The notes under the pieces are model-generated. The model was not told the DNA's origin and made no database searches. It worked only from the letters and a program-made list of their open reading frames with translations. Below, piece by piece: positions 17,877 to 27,204 of a stretch of 64,000 nucleotides of DNA; positions within the stretch are counted from its first letter, which is position 1; each line of letters starts with the position of its first letter. Both the position numbers and the translations under genes were made by a program. This DNA comes from an uncultured Pelagimonas sp. (GTDB lineage Bacteria > Pseudomonadota > Alphaproteobacteria > Rhodobacterales > Rhodobacteraceae): the NCBI RefSeq assembly GCF_947498515.1, contig NZ_CANMKO010000002.1, forward strand, positions 530,325 to 594,324. The letters are read 5' to 3'.

Positions 17877-19688
17877 ATGAAGAAAAGTTTGATTGGTGGG
17901 CTGGCGGCGCTGATGCTGACAGCGGGCGTGGCGTTTGCTCAGGAAGATGCCGTCTTTATCCAGATCGAAGCGCGCACCTCCTTGAACGGTGCCCAACAAA
18001 GCGTGAATGAATATGCCGGGTCGCTATCGGATGTGAATGGCTTCTCTCTTGGTGGTGGCTGGTATGGCGTGGCCCTCGGCCCCTATAGCCGCGATCAGGC
18101 GCAATCGGTTTTGCAAAACCTTCAGCGTCGCGGACTGATCCCTAGTGACGCCTACATCGAAGTGCCACGCGCCTATGCACGGCAGTTCTGGCCGGTTGGG
18201 GCGCAAGTGTTGTCTGACCTCAACCCGCGCCCGTCACCAACGGTTGCCGAACCAACACCAGAGCCCGCCGCCCCAACCGTAGAAGCGGAACCCGTCGCGC
18301 CAGTGGCCCCCACGGCACAAGCAGACGCGGCTCCTGAACCTGTCGTTGAGCCTGAGATCGTCGAGGAAACTCCGCGTCAGGCCCGCGCCAGCGAAGCCAA
18401 ACTGACACGAGACGAGCGCAAAGACCTTCAGATCGCGATGAAATGGGCCGGCGTCTATTCCGCAGCCATTGATGGGGCCTATGGCCGGGGAACCCGCCGC
18501 GCCATGGGCGACTGGCAGGTTCAGAACGGTTATGAAAAAACCGGTATTCTGACCACGTTGCAGCGCGCCGAATTGCTCCGTCAATATAACGCCATTCTCG
18601 ACGGCATGGGCATGGCCGAATTTAACGACCCGCGCGCGGGTATTTCTATGCAGCTCCCCTTGGGGGCCGTCGCCTTTGATCGCTACGAAGCGCCCTTTGC
18701 GCTTTTGGACGGCACTGGTGTTGTTGAGGGCGCGCAGGTTTTGCTGATTAGCCAACCGGGGGATCGCAAAACCATGAATGGTCTCTATGAGATCATGCAA
18801 ACGCTTGAAATCGTGCCGCTGGATGGCACCCGCAAGCGGGACAAAAACGGCTTTTTGCTAACGGGTGAAAACGCCCGGATCACCAGTCACACCGAAGTTG
18901 GCCTTAGAAATGGTGAGATCAAAGGCTTTACGCTGATCTGGCCAACCGGTGACGAAGAACGTCGCGCCCGTGTGCTTGGCCTTATGCAAGACAGCTGGGA
19001 ACGCACCGCAGGCGTGTTGGATCCGGCCGCCGTCACCGATGCCGGTCAGGCGGTTGATCTCGTTTCAGGCCTCAAGGTGCGTACACCGCGCGAAAACGCT
19101 TCGGGCTTTTTCGTCGACAATCGTGGCAGTGTTTTGACCAGTGCGGCGACCGTGGCGGGATGTTCGCGTGTCACCTTGGATGGCGTGTTTGACGCCAAGG
19201 TTATCGCCAGCGATGACACATTGGGTGTGGCGGTTCTACGCCCGGCCCAAAGCTTGGCCCCACGCCGCGTGGCCTCATTCCGAACAGACACCCCACGCTT
19301 GCAATCGGAAATCGCCGTTGCGGGCTATAGTTTTGGTGGTCGCCTAAGCGCCCCGACGCTAACCTTTGGCACCTTGGAAGACCTGCAAGGCTTAGCAGGA
19401 GAAGATGAGCTCGTTCGTCTGGCGTTGGCCGCTTTGCCCGGTGACGCCGGTGGGCCGGTCTTTGACTCCGGAGGGCTTGTTGTTGGCATCATGCAAACCA
19501 AGGGTGATACCGGCAATCGCCGCCTTCCCGAAGACGTCAGCTTTGCCGCCAAGACTAGCGAATTACTGACCTTCCTCAACAGCAGCGGCGTGCGTGCCGT
19601 GTCCAATAGGGGAGCCAGCATTATGGCCCCCGAGGATTTGACCGCGCTGGCCGCAGATACAACTGTATTGGTGAGCTGTTGGGAGTGA
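17877..19688 (+). CDS. secreted SPOR/PG-binding/trypsin-fold protein lacking catalytic residues, 603 aa
   Basis: A signal peptide ends near AFAQ. A SPOR-like region follows (about 25-115), then a Pro/Glu/Ala-rich linker to about 175, a PG_binding_1 domain (DLQIAMKWAGVYSAAIDGAYGRGTRRA), a middle domain of unknown type, and a chymotrypsin-fold domain from about 405. Where active enzymes have the catalytic His after SAA, residue 425 is Thr (SAATVAGC), and the GDSGGP nucleophile is Ala 524 (GDAGGPVFD); the Asp (DDTLGVAVL) remains. It is therefore probably a non-proteolytic peptidoglycan-associated protein. ATG 17877 is chosen over a TTG two codons upstream. Confidence 0.8.
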   Translation: MKKSLIGGLAALMLTAGVAFAQEDAVFIQIEARTSLNGAQQSVNEYAGSLSDVNGFSLGGGWYGVALGPYSRDQAQSVLQNLQRRGLIPSDAYIEVPRAYARQFWPVGAQVLSDLNPRPSPTVAEPTPEPAAPTVEAEPVAPVAPTAQADAAPEPVVEPEIVEETPRQARASEAKLTRDERKDLQIAMKWAGVYSAAIDGAYGRGTRRAMGDWQVQNGYEKTGILTTLQRAELLRQYNAILDGMGMAEFNDPRAGISMQLPLGAVAFDRYEAPFALLDGTGVVEGAQVLLISQPGDRKTMNGLYEIMQTLEIVPLDGTRKRDKNGFLLTGENARITSHTEVGLRNGEIKGFTLIWPTGDEERRARVLGLMQDSWERTAGVLDPAAVTDAGQAVDLVSGLKVRTPRENASGFFVDNRGSVLTSAATVAGCSRVTLDGVFDAKVIASDDTLGVAVLRPAQSLAPRRVASFRTDTPRLQSEIAVAGYSFGGRLSAPTLTFGTLEDLQGLAGEDELVRLALAALPGDAGGPVFDSGGLVVGIMQTKGDTGNRRLPEDVSFAAKTSELLTFLNSSGVRAVSNRGASIMAPEDLTALAADTTVLVSCWE

Positions 19689-19699
19689 CCCGCGAAACA

Positions 19700-19740
19700 A
19701 AAGAACGGGCGGCTTAAAACAAGCCGCCCGTTCTTTGTTT
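19700..19740 (+). terminator. terminator of the trypsin-fold protein gene
   Basis: A perfect sixteen-base stem: AAAGAACGGGCGGCTT at 19700-19715 pairs with 19721-19736 around an AAAAC loop, ending in TTCTTTGTTT. Confidence 0.9.
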
Positions 19741-19870
19741 GTTAGGCATAATTACGGTATGAGACGTCAAATGCCGACCGCGTCGCCCCCTGCGACGTTA
19801 ACGTTTCGCTAAACCCGCTTGCCAGAGCGCACAGCCTCCTTATGCTGCCCGGCAAGAAAAAGGTGCCGCA

Positions 19871-22420
19871 GTGCAGAAACCAGACGACCAAAACTCCGAT
19901 GTGACCCTAATCACCGCTAACGCGCCCATGGCGACGCCGACACACGGAGGGCGTGCCAAATGCCTTCAGCGACTGGTGCGACTTGATTTGCCGGTGCCAC
20001 GCACCGTGTCCTTGTCGTTCAACATGGTGCATAAAATCGCTGGTGGTGACATGCCGGATATGCAGGCCCTGGTGAAAACCTTTGGGGACGGCGCGTTGCT
20101 TTGCGTGCGACCTTCTTCCGAAGACCCCGATTGGGGCGGACCCGGCGCGATTTTGAACATCGGCATGAATGACGCCCGCATGGCCGACCTGTCCGAGAGC
20201 CTTGGTGCAAACGCCGCCGCAGAGCTCTATTTCCGGTTTGTCCAAAGCTTTGCGATCCACGTAGCCCGGCTTGACCCCGACATGTTCGAAGAGATCGAAG
20301 CCACGGGGGCGGATGGCTTATGTGAAGCCCTGCGCGCCTATGAGGATGAGGCCGAAGAGCCCTTCCCTCAAAATCCAGCGGTACAGCTTTCTGAGGTGTT
20401 GCGGTCGATGGCCCGCGCATGGGAAGGCACAACCGCGCGATTGCTCAGACAAGCCAAGGGCGCGCCGCTTGATGCGGGCTTGGGCCTTGTTGTGCAAGAG
20501 ATGGCATTGGGCCTTGGTCAGGGGGAATGCGGATCGGGCGTGTTGCAGTTGGCCAATTCCGAAACCGGATTGCCACAGGTCACGGGCCGTTATCTGAGCC
20601 AAAGCCAAGGGCGCGAAGCGCTGCAACTGGAAAGCGAAAGCCTGTACCTCGTCCGCGACCCGCGTGGCCCCTCTCTTGAGGAAGCAGAACCCGAGATTTT
20701 CGCGCGTCTGCAAGAGCACGCAGACCTGATGCGCGACAAGCTGCGCGAAGAAATGCAGATCGAATTTACGCTTGTCGGCGGTGAGGTGCATATTCTCGAT
20801 GGTGTGCGTGTTCAACGTTCCCCACGGGCGGCGGTCCGCATTGCGGTCCGCTTGGCCGAAGACGGGATTATCCCGCGCCAAGAAGCGGTGATGCGTATCG
20901 AGCCACGCGCCATTTCGGAATTGCTGCACCGTCAGATCGCCCCGGATGCGCCACGTGATGTGATCGGGGCCGGTATCGCCGCCTCTCCCGGTGCGGCCAC
21001 CGGTCGGATCGTCTTTTCCGCCGCCGAGGCGCAGGCAAGCCATGCACGCAACGAGCCTTGCATTCTGGTACGCCGCGAAACATCCCCCGAAGATATTCGT
21101 GGTATGCATGCAGCGGCCGGCGTTTTGACCGAACGGGGCGGTATGACAAGCCACGCCGCCGTTATTGGGCGCGGCCTTGGCACCCCTTGTGTGGTTGGCG
21201 CGGCGCGCATGAAGCTCAACCAAAAGCGCAAAACCATCACCGGGGCAAATGGCAAAGTGTTTCGCGAAGGCGATACCATCACCCTTGATGGCACCAATGG
21301 TCAAATCCTTGCCGGGGCACCGGCAACGGTTGAGGCCACATTGGACGACGCGTTTCAGACATTGATGACATGGGCCGATGCCGAACGTGACATTTCCATT
21401 CGCGCCAATGCCGATACGCCAGCCGATGCCGCCACCGCCCGCAATTTTGCGGCCCAGGGCATTGGGCTGTGCCGGACCGAGCACATGTTCTTTGAGGCGG
21501 ATCGCATCACGCCCATGCGCGAGATGATCTTTGCCGACACGCCCGAAGACCGACAAGCGGCTTTGGCGATTTTGTTGCCGATGCAGCGCGCTGACTTTTC
21601 AGAGCTCTTCCGGATCATGGAAGGTTTGCCGGTTGTCATCCGCCTCTTTGATCCGCCCTTGCACGAGTTCCTGCCGTCAGATCGGGCCGGATTGCGGGAT
21701 TTGGCCGAAGCGCTCGATCTACCTGTGTCCGATGTGACACGGCGCGTAGAAGCTTTGGGGGAATACAACCCAATGTTGGGTTTGCGCGGTGTGCGCTTGG
21801 GAATCACTTTGCCCGAGATTTATGACATGCAAGCGCGGGCAATTTTCGAAGCAACGCTGGATACATCCGCCGTTGGCGAACCAGTCGTTCCAGAAATTAT
21901 GTTGCCGCTGGTGTCCGCAAAACGTGAAGTTGAACTTGTTCGTTCGCGGATTGACGCGGTCGCCGCATCGGTTCGTGCCGAGCGTGGTGAAGACTTCACC
22001 TATCACCTTGGCGTGATGGTGGAAACGCCGCGTGCCTGTTTGCGTGCCGGCGACATCGTTCCGCACTCCCACTTTTTATCATTCGGAACCAACGACTTGA
22101 CCCAGATGACCTATGGATTGTCCCGCGATGACGCCGGGCGGTTCATGTCAGATTATGTGCAACAAGGTGTCTTTGCCGAAGACCCGTTCCATGTTCTTGA
22201 CATCGAAGGCGTCGGCGAATTATTGGCCATTGGGGCGGAACGCGCGCGCATGGTTCAAAAGGATGTGACCCTATCGATCTGTGGTGAACACGGCGGCAAC
22301 CCCGCCTCTATTGCCTTTTGCCGCGCCGTCGGTATGGACTATGTCAGTTGCTCGCCTTTCCGCGTTCCCGTCGCCCGGCTGGCAGCAGCACAATTAGCGA
22401 TCACCGACAAAATCAGCTGA
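19871..22420 (+). CDS. pyruvate, phosphate dikinase-like PEP-utilising enzyme, 849 aa
   Basis: The protein has a weak N-terminal nucleotide-binding domain, a central phospho-His domain with GGMTSHAAVIGRGLGTP (His near 428, and the Thr two residues earlier that PPDK regulatory proteins modify), and a C-terminal TIM barrel with GIGLCRTEHMFF, LSFGTNDLTQMTYGLSRDD and ICGEHGGNP (catalytic Cys near 804). This is the PPDK layout, interconverting pyruvate and PEP. The N-terminal ATP-grasp part is shorter and more divergent than usual, so it may be a paralogue with altered nucleotide use. The GTG start at 19871 follows AAAGG. Confidence 0.85.
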   Translation: MQKPDDQNSDVTLITANAPMATPTHGGRAKCLQRLVRLDLPVPRTVSLSFNMVHKIAGGDMPDMQALVKTFGDGALLCVRPSSEDPDWGGPGAILNIGMNDARMADLSESLGANAAAELYFRFVQSFAIHVARLDPDMFEEIEATGADGLCEALRAYEDEAEEPFPQNPAVQLSEVLRSMARAWEGTTARLLRQAKGAPLDAGLGLVVQEMALGLGQGECGSGVLQLANSETGLPQVTGRYLSQSQGREALQLESESLYLVRDPRGPSLEEAEPEIFARLQEHADLMRDKLREEMQIEFTLVGGEVHILDGVRVQRSPRAAVRIAVRLAEDGIIPRQEAVMRIEPRAISELLHRQIAPDAPRDVIGAGIAASPGAATGRIVFSAAEAQASHARNEPCILVRRETSPEDIRGMHAAAGVLTERGGMTSHAAVIGRGLGTPCVVGAARMKLNQKRKTITGANGKVFREGDTITLDGTNGQILAGAPATVEATLDDAFQTLMTWADAERDISIRANADTPADAATARNFAAQGIGLCRTEHMFFEADRITPMREMIFADTPEDRQAALAILLPMQRADFSELFRIMEGLPVVIRLFDPPLHEFLPSDRAGLRDLAEALDLPVSDVTRRVEALGEYNPMLGLRGVRLGITLPEIYDMQARAIFEATLDTSAVGEPVVPEIMLPLVSAKREVELVRSRIDAVAASVRAERGEDFTYHLGVMVETPRACLRAGDIVPHSHFLSFGTNDLTQMTYGLSRDDAGRFMSDYVQQGVFAEDPFHVLDIEGVGELLAIGAERARMVQKDVTLSICGEHGGNPASIAFCRAVGMDYVSCSPFRVPVARLAAAQLAITDKIS

Positions 22421-22454
22421 TTTTTTAGGCAAGCACCCCTAAATCTGGCCGGGT

Positions 22455-22471
22455 TTACGCAATTTGCGTAA
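22455..22471. promoter_or_regulatory. inverted repeat upstream of the SleB-type gene
   Basis: TTACGCA and TGCGTAA flank ATT. The repeat lies in the 123-base gap before the cell wall hydrolase, between two copies of GCCGGGTTT (about 22448 and 22484). It is a candidate operator; no matching regulator is known to me. Confidence 0.3.
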
Positions 22472-22543
22472 TTTTGTATGTAAGCCGGGTTTGCGAGGGG
22501 GTGAGTCCCTTGCCAGGGAAGTTAACCAGAGTTGAGACAGTCG

Positions 22544-23188
22544 ATGATCAGATGCTTGAGCCTTGTTGCTGCCATTGTTGGGGCCAGCGTTTTCGCCAGC
22601 CAACCTGCCTTTGCCGATAGCACCCATGGCAAAGCCAAACGCCTGATGTCGATGGAGCAGCGCGCGCTTAATAACGCCAATGCCGCCCACCTAACCAAAC
22701 TCGTCACGGTTATCCCCCAAGCGACCCCGGCGTCTTTACCCGGTGGGTCAAATGTGCGGTACAACAAGATTTGGCTGGCATCGCAACCACGTGCCAACGG
22801 TGGTAGCGAATGGCGCTGTCTTTCCGAAGCTTTGTATTTTGAGGCCCGCGGTGAAACGGTCAAAGGGCAATTTGCCGTTGCCGAAGTGATCCTCAACCGC
22901 GTTGAAAGCAAGAAGTTTCCAAACTCGGTCTGCAGTGTGATCAATCAAGGGACCGGGCGCAAATACGCCTGTCAGTTCACCTATACCTGTGATGGCCGCC
23001 CCGAAAACATTCACGAACCCGCCTCATGGGAACGTGTTGGCAAAGTGGCTAAGGCTATGTTGGACGGTGCCCCGCGCCAGTTGACCAAAGGTGCCACCTA
23101 CTACCACACCACCGCCGTGAGCCCGAATTGGTCACGTAAATTCGACCGCACTGCGAAAATTGGCGTTCACCTCTTCTACAAACCCTAA
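22544..23188 (+). CDS. SleB-type cell wall hydrolase, 214 aa
   Basis: A signal peptide (LSLVAAIVGASVFASQPAFA) is followed at about 90-214 by a hydrolase_2 domain: CLSEALYFEARGE with the catalytic Glu, AVAEVILNRVESKKFPNSVC, and CQFTYTCDG. SleB proteins are lytic transglycosylases that cut peptidoglycan; in non-sporulating alphaproteobacteria they serve envelope remodelling. ATG 22544 is used because the four-codon TTG extension adds nothing. Confidence 0.9.
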   Translation: MIRCLSLVAAIVGASVFASQPAFADSTHGKAKRLMSMEQRALNNANAAHLTKLVTVIPQATPASLPGGSNVRYNKIWLASQPRANGGSEWRCLSEALYFEARGETVKGQFAVAEVILNRVESKKFPNSVCSVINQGTGRKYACQFTYTCDGRPENIHEPASWERVGKVAKAMLDGAPRQLTKGATYYHTTAVSPNWSRKFDRTAKIGVHLFYKP

Positions 23189-23288
23189 CTGTGTCGCTGT
23201 CGCTGCTTTGGCTGCCGCCTCTGCTGGTTTCCTTTGCCGGGCGTTGCGCGTATACCGCGCGAACCTGACGCCTTTGGAGCCGTGAACG

Positions 23289-24227
23289 ATGGCCAGTGAA
23301 ACCCGCCTTGCCTTTGCCCACCCGTCTGAACGGGCCATTGCCACCGCCGGAGAAGAACCGCGCGACCGCATTAGCCTGCGTGACCATGTGGTCGACGTTG
23401 AAATTGGGGCCTTTCAAGACGAACGTGGCACAACCCAACGGGTGCGCTTTAATGTTGTCGTCGAAGTTCTTCCCTTCAAAGGGCATATCGACGACGATGT
23501 TGATCGCATCTTGTCCTACGACCGCGTCACCGAAGCGATTGCACATGAATTGGAAGCTGAACGGCTGAACCTTCTGGAAACGCTGGCGGAACGCATTGCT
23601 GAGCGAATTTTGTTTGAACCACAAGCGCTTCGCACCTTTGTCCGGATCGAAAAGATTGACCGTGGGCCCGGTGCGCTAGGGGTTGAAATCGTGCGGTCCA
23701 AACGCGACGTAGCAGACCATTTAGAAAGTCTGGCGGATGAAGTTGCCCAAGAACAGCCCCACCCGCGGGTTGTTTATCTCTCAAATGCCGCGATCCAAGA
23801 TCCGCGTCTGCCGCAATGGATTGATGTTTTGGCAAAGCGCAAAGCGCCTTTAATCCTCTGTGTCGGATTGCCTGAAAACGCGCGGCCTCAATCCGGGCAT
23901 GTGATGACCCAACGCCGGATCGACCTATTGGCGATTGAACAAAATGGGTGGTGTCTCGCCGCGCGTGATTTGCGTTGCAAAGTTGTTGCAACCCGGACCG
24001 AACTTGATTGGGCCATGAAGAACGATCAAATCTGTGTTTGGGCCCCGTCCAAAGTGGTTTTAGATTCCGTTCAAGGCCCTGAAATTCAACCAAAAGATGC
24101 CGTTGCCTTATCTGCATGGTTTGCCGGGGAGATCGATGCCTGTGAGATGGTTGTCATCGGCGAAGCTTTGCCCGAAGCGGCACCTGTCGCCATCCGCACC
24201 CTTGCCCCGGGCGACAGCTTGTTCTAG
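23289..24227 (+). CDS. folB: dihydroneopterin aldolase with long C-terminal extension, 312 aa
   Basis: Residues about 25-140 are a FolB domain (ISLRDHVVDVEIGAFQDERG, then VRIEKIDRGPGALG with the catalytic Lys), which forms 6-hydroxymethyl-dihydropterin for folate synthesis. FolB is normally about 120 residues. Here some 165 more follow (from VVYLSNAAIQDPRLPQWIDV) with alternating hydrophobic strands and polar helices that I cannot assign. GGAG precedes ATG 23289. folP follows by 51 bases, then glmM overlaps folP, so this is a folate/cell-wall operon. Confidence 0.85.
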   Translation: MASETRLAFAHPSERAIATAGEEPRDRISLRDHVVDVEIGAFQDERGTTQRVRFNVVVEVLPFKGHIDDDVDRILSYDRVTEAIAHELEAERLNLLETLAERIAERILFEPQALRTFVRIEKIDRGPGALGVEIVRSKRDVADHLESLADEVAQEQPHPRVVYLSNAAIQDPRLPQWIDVLAKRKAPLILCVGLPENARPQSGHVMTQRRIDLLAIEQNGWCLAARDLRCKVVATRTELDWAMKNDQICVWAPSKVVLDSVQGPEIQPKDAVALSAWFAGEIDACEMVVIGEALPEAAPVAIRTLAPGDSLF

Positions 24228-24278
24228 CGACTAGGCAAGGGACTTGCTAAGCTGGCAAGGATCAGTGACGGAAGTAGA

Positions 24279-25301
24279 ATGAACGAGTATTACCGACCAC
24301 TTGTCCGTTTTGACATCCCGCGTCCGTCCAATGCATTGGCGGTCGCCGGGGGATCGGGATGGTTCACCCACGCGGTTTTGCACCGACGAGACGATGACAG
24401 CCAAACCATCATTCATATTGATGACGTACCCGCCGAATGGCTTGCCAATATCAGCGCCCCACGGTCCAGTATCGCCGGGATAAGCATGGATCAACCGCGC
24501 TTGATGGGGATTTTGAACGTCACCCCAGATAGCTTTTCCGACGGTGGGCTTCATACCTCTCCGGCACGCGCTTTGCAGCGGGCCTCGCAAATGGTTGCGG
24601 ACGGGGCGGACCTTTTTGACATTGGTGGCGAAAGCACCCGCCCCGGCGCGGAAGCCGTTCCCGCCGAAGCCGAGATTGCCCGGATTGAACCGGTCATTCG
24701 CGCCGTTCGCCATGAACACCCATTGCCGATTTCCGTTGATACCCGCAAATCAAGCGTTGCCGAAGCCGCCGTTCATGCCGGGGCCAGTATCATCAATGAT
24801 GTGTCCGGGTTTACCTATGACCGGATGCTAGGGCGCTATTGCGCCGATCAGAACCTGCCGGTTTGTATCATGCATGCCCAAGGTGAACCGCATGCCATGC
24901 AGATTGACCCTAGCTATGACTGCGTCCTTTTGGACGTGTTTGATTTTCTAAACGCCCAGATTTCTATGCTGGCCGAACTTGGGATTTCTCGCGATCAAAT
25001 CATCGTTGATCCGGGCATTGGTTTTGGCAAAAGCCTTCAGCACAACCTTGCTTTGATCAATGGCATCTCTTTGTTTCATGCATTGGGTTGCCCGATCTTG
25101 CTTGGGGCGTCACGCAAAGGCTTCATTCGCAAGATCACTGGGGTTGTTCCAGCCTCCGCACGTATGCCCGGGTCCGTAGCCACGGCACTATTCGCTCTGA
25201 ACCAAGGGGTCCAGATCCTCCGCGTCCACGACGTCGCTGAAACGGCACAAGCTGTTGATGTCTGGAAAGCCATTTGGAAGGGAGAACACTTTGACACGTA
25301 A
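24279..25301 (+). CDS. folP: dihydropteroate synthase, 340 aa
   Basis: FolP condenses 6-hydroxymethyl-dihydropterin pyrophosphate with p-aminobenzoate and is the sulfonamide target. [16 protein letters not shown] and [11 protein letters not shown] are the two family signatures, followed by [21 protein letters not shown] and DPGIGFGKS in the TIM barrel. About 70 residues precede the catalytic core, more than in E. coli; the extension ([15 protein letters not shown]) is of unknown use. The last eleven bases overlap glmM. Confidence 0.96.
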   Translation: MNEYYRPLVRFDIPRPSNALAVAGGSGWFTHAVLHRRDDDSQTIIHIDDVPAEWLANISAPRSSIAGISMDQPRLMGILNVTPDSFSDGGLHTSPARALQRASQMVADGADLFDIGGESTRPGAEAVPAEAEIARIEPVIRAVRHEHPLPISVDTRKSSVAEAAVHAGASIINDVSGFTYDRMLGRYCADQNLPVCIMHAQGEPHAMQIDPSYDCVLLDVFDFLNAQISMLAELGISRDQIIVDPGIGFGKSLQHNLALINGISLFHALGCPILLGASRKGFIRKITGVVPASARMPGSVATALFALNQGVQILRVHDVAETAQAVDVWKAIWKGEHFDT

Positions 25302-26634
25302 GCTATTTGGTACCGATGGGGTGCGCGGCACTGCGAACAACTATCCCATGACCGCCGAAATGGCCTTGATGCTTGGGGCGGCTGTTGGGCGATACTTTCG
25401 CAACGAACGCGGTGGTGTGCACCGGGTTGTGATTGGCAAAGACACGCGCCTATCGGGCTATATGTTCGAAAACGCATTGACCGCTGGGCTGACATCGACG
25501 GGCATGAATGTCCTGCTTCTTGGCCCGGTTCCGACGCCTGCCGTTGGCCTTTTAACCCCCTCTATGCGGGCCGATTTGGGCATTATGATTTCGGCAAGCC
25601 ACAACCCTGCGGTTGACAATGGTATCAAGTTTTTTGGGCCAGATGGATTCAAGCTCTCCGATACGGTTGAAGGCGAAATCGAAGCCTTGGTGACAGAGGG
25701 CGTGCGCCCTGCCCATCCCGAAAACATCGGTCGGGCCCGGCGGATTGATGACGGGCGATCGCGTTACCAAGAGCGGGTCAAAAGCACCCTGCCCTCGGGT
25801 CTTCGCCTAGACGGGATCAAGGTTGTGGTTGATTGCGCCAATGGCGCCGCCTATCGCACCGCACCGGAGATCCTCTGGGAGCTTGGCGCGACAGTGATCC
25901 CCTTGGGGGTCGAACCAAACGGCTTGAACATCAACGAAGGTTGCGGCTCTACCAAACCGCAAAAAGCGGCGGCGGCGGTGATCGAAAACGGCGCGGATGT
26001 CGGCATTTGCCTGGATGGCGACGCGGACCGGATCATCCTGATTGATGAAAAGGGCCAAATCGCAGACGGTGATCAAATCATGGCCCTGATGGCCGCACGT
26101 TGGGCCGCCGAAGAACGTTTGTCTGGCGGGGCTTTGGTGGCCACGGTCATGTCGAACCTTGGGCTTGAACGCTTCCTTGAAGCCAAAGGTTTGCGTTTGG
26201 AACGCACGCAAGTTGGCGACCGCTATGTTGTTGAAGCCATGCGTAAAAACGGCTGGAACCTTGGCGGTGAACAATCCGGCCATATCGTCATGACCGACTA
26301 TGCCACGACGGGCGACGGGTTGATGGCAGGAATGCAATTCCTTGCGGAAATGGTGCGTAGTGGGCGTCCGGCTTCTGAGCTCACCCGCAATTTTGATCCG
26401 GTTCCACAGCTCTTGAAAAATGTGCGTTTCGGTGAAGGGCAAGCGCCTTTGGATGTCACATCGGTTCAAACCGCTATTTCCGAGGCCGAAGGCCTGCTTG
26501 CAGGGAAAGGCCGCCTGTTGATCCGCAAATCAGGAACAGAACCCCTAATCCGTGTTATGGCCGAATGCGAAGACCCCGGTCTTTTGGAGCAGGTCGTTGA
26601 CGGGATTGTCGCCGAAGTAAAAGCGGTCGCGTAA
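25291..26634 (+). CDS. glmM: phosphoglucosamine mutase, 447 aa
   Basis: GlmM converts glucosamine-6-phosphate to the 1-phosphate for UDP-GlcNAc and peptidoglycan. It starts with [13 protein letters not shown], has the phosphoserine loop [18 protein letters not shown], the metal site [13 protein letters not shown], the sugar loop GGEQSGH and the C-terminal phosphate loop [12 protein letters not shown]. The start is TTG 25291: AAGGGAG lies just upstream and the resulting length is exactly standard, whereas the longer frame to 25255 runs into folP. Confidence 0.96.
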   Translation: MTRKLFGTDGVRGTANNYPMTAEMALMLGAAVGRYFRNERGGVHRVVIGKDTRLSGYMFENALTAGLTSTGMNVLLLGPVPTPAVGLLTPSMRADLGIMISASHNPAVDNGIKFFGPDGFKLSDTVEGEIEALVTEGVRPAHPENIGRARRIDDGRSRYQERVKSTLPSGLRLDGIKVVVDCANGAAYRTAPEILWELGATVIPLGVEPNGLNINEGCGSTKPQKAAAAVIENGADVGICLDGDADRIILIDEKGQIADGDQIMALMAARWAAEERLSGGALVATVMSNLGLERFLEAKGLRLERTQVGDRYVVEAMRKNGWNLGGEQSGHIVMTDYATTGDGLMAGMQFLAEMVRSGRPASELTRNFDPVPQLLKNVRFGEGQAPLDVTSVQTAISEAEGLLAGKGRLLIRKSGTEPLIRVMAECEDPGLLEQVVDGIVAEVKAVA

Positions 26635-26647
26635 GGTAAGCATGACC

Positions 26648-26667
26648 AAATTCCGTGCACGGAATTT
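26648..26667. repeat. perfect 20-base palindrome between glmM and the DUF2937 gene
   Basis: AAATTCCGTG followed directly by its exact complement, CACGGAATTT, in the 47-base gap between convergent stops. It could act as a terminator stem in both directions, though T-runs are short, or be a copy of a dispersed intergenic element. I saw no second copy in the window. Confidence 0.5.
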
Positions 26668-26681
26668 GCTGCGCTCCCTAG

Positions 26682-27194
26682 CTAGGCCCGTCTCCGGAAC
26701 ACTCCGGTGACGGAATTCCAGAGGGCTTGCATCAGTGCAAACAAAGCGCTCATTCCGAGCCAACCACCCAAAAATCCGGTTCCCGCGAACACCGCGCCTT
26801 CAAAGGTGACCGGAATTGCAGGTTTGAAATCTTCGTAGGCGCGCGCCGCAACCCCTTGATCGGCCATATGCGCCCCCAAACGTGCGCGCATAAACGGCCC
26901 CGCCCCTTGCAACGAGGTCAACGCTGTCGACAGGGCTTGATACCGATTGACATGTGCTTGCATATTGCCGGCTTGGGTTTTGCTTAGGTCCCCTTCCTCA
27001 GACAGCGCCTGAATGTAGTCCGGCAATTCAAGCCCAGCCGATTGTGCATCGCGGTCATATTGATCGGTAATTATCCTCAACTCATCCACAGCCCCGCCCA
27101 AGCGCTGCATATATTGTTGAGAAAACTCCGGAAATTGCGACAATCCCGCCGCCCCCGTCAACCCTCCGGCCAAGGCCAGGCTTCGCAAAATCAT
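26682..27194 (-). CDS. DUF2937 family membrane protein, 170 aa
   Basis: The N-terminus LALAGGLTGAAGLSQFPEFSQQYMQRLGGAVDEL fits DUF2937: one hydrophobic segment, then a long amphipathic helical stretch, and a second hydrophobic segment near the end (FAGTGFLGGWLGMSALFALM). The function is unknown. ATG 27194 is used because the frame to 27257 overlaps the upstream gene. It lies ten bases after the stop of the secreted protein gene, forming a two-gene operon. Confidence 0.75.
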   Translation of the reverse strand: MILRSLALAGGLTGAAGLSQFPEFSQQYMQRLGGAVDELRIITDQYDRDAQSAGLELPDYIQALSEEGDLSKTQAGNMQAHVNRYQALSTALTSLQGAGPFMRARLGAHMADQGVAARAYEDFKPAIPVTFEGAVFAGTGFLGGWLGMSALFALMQALWNSVTGVFRRRA

Positions 27195-27204
27195 ACCAGC
27201 CCCT

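Noticed and set aside
19798..19812. Third CtrA box upstream of the PPDK-like gene (TTAA-N7-CTAA)
   Set aside because: One of eight defining bases differs, and such near matches are expected by chance in a window this size.
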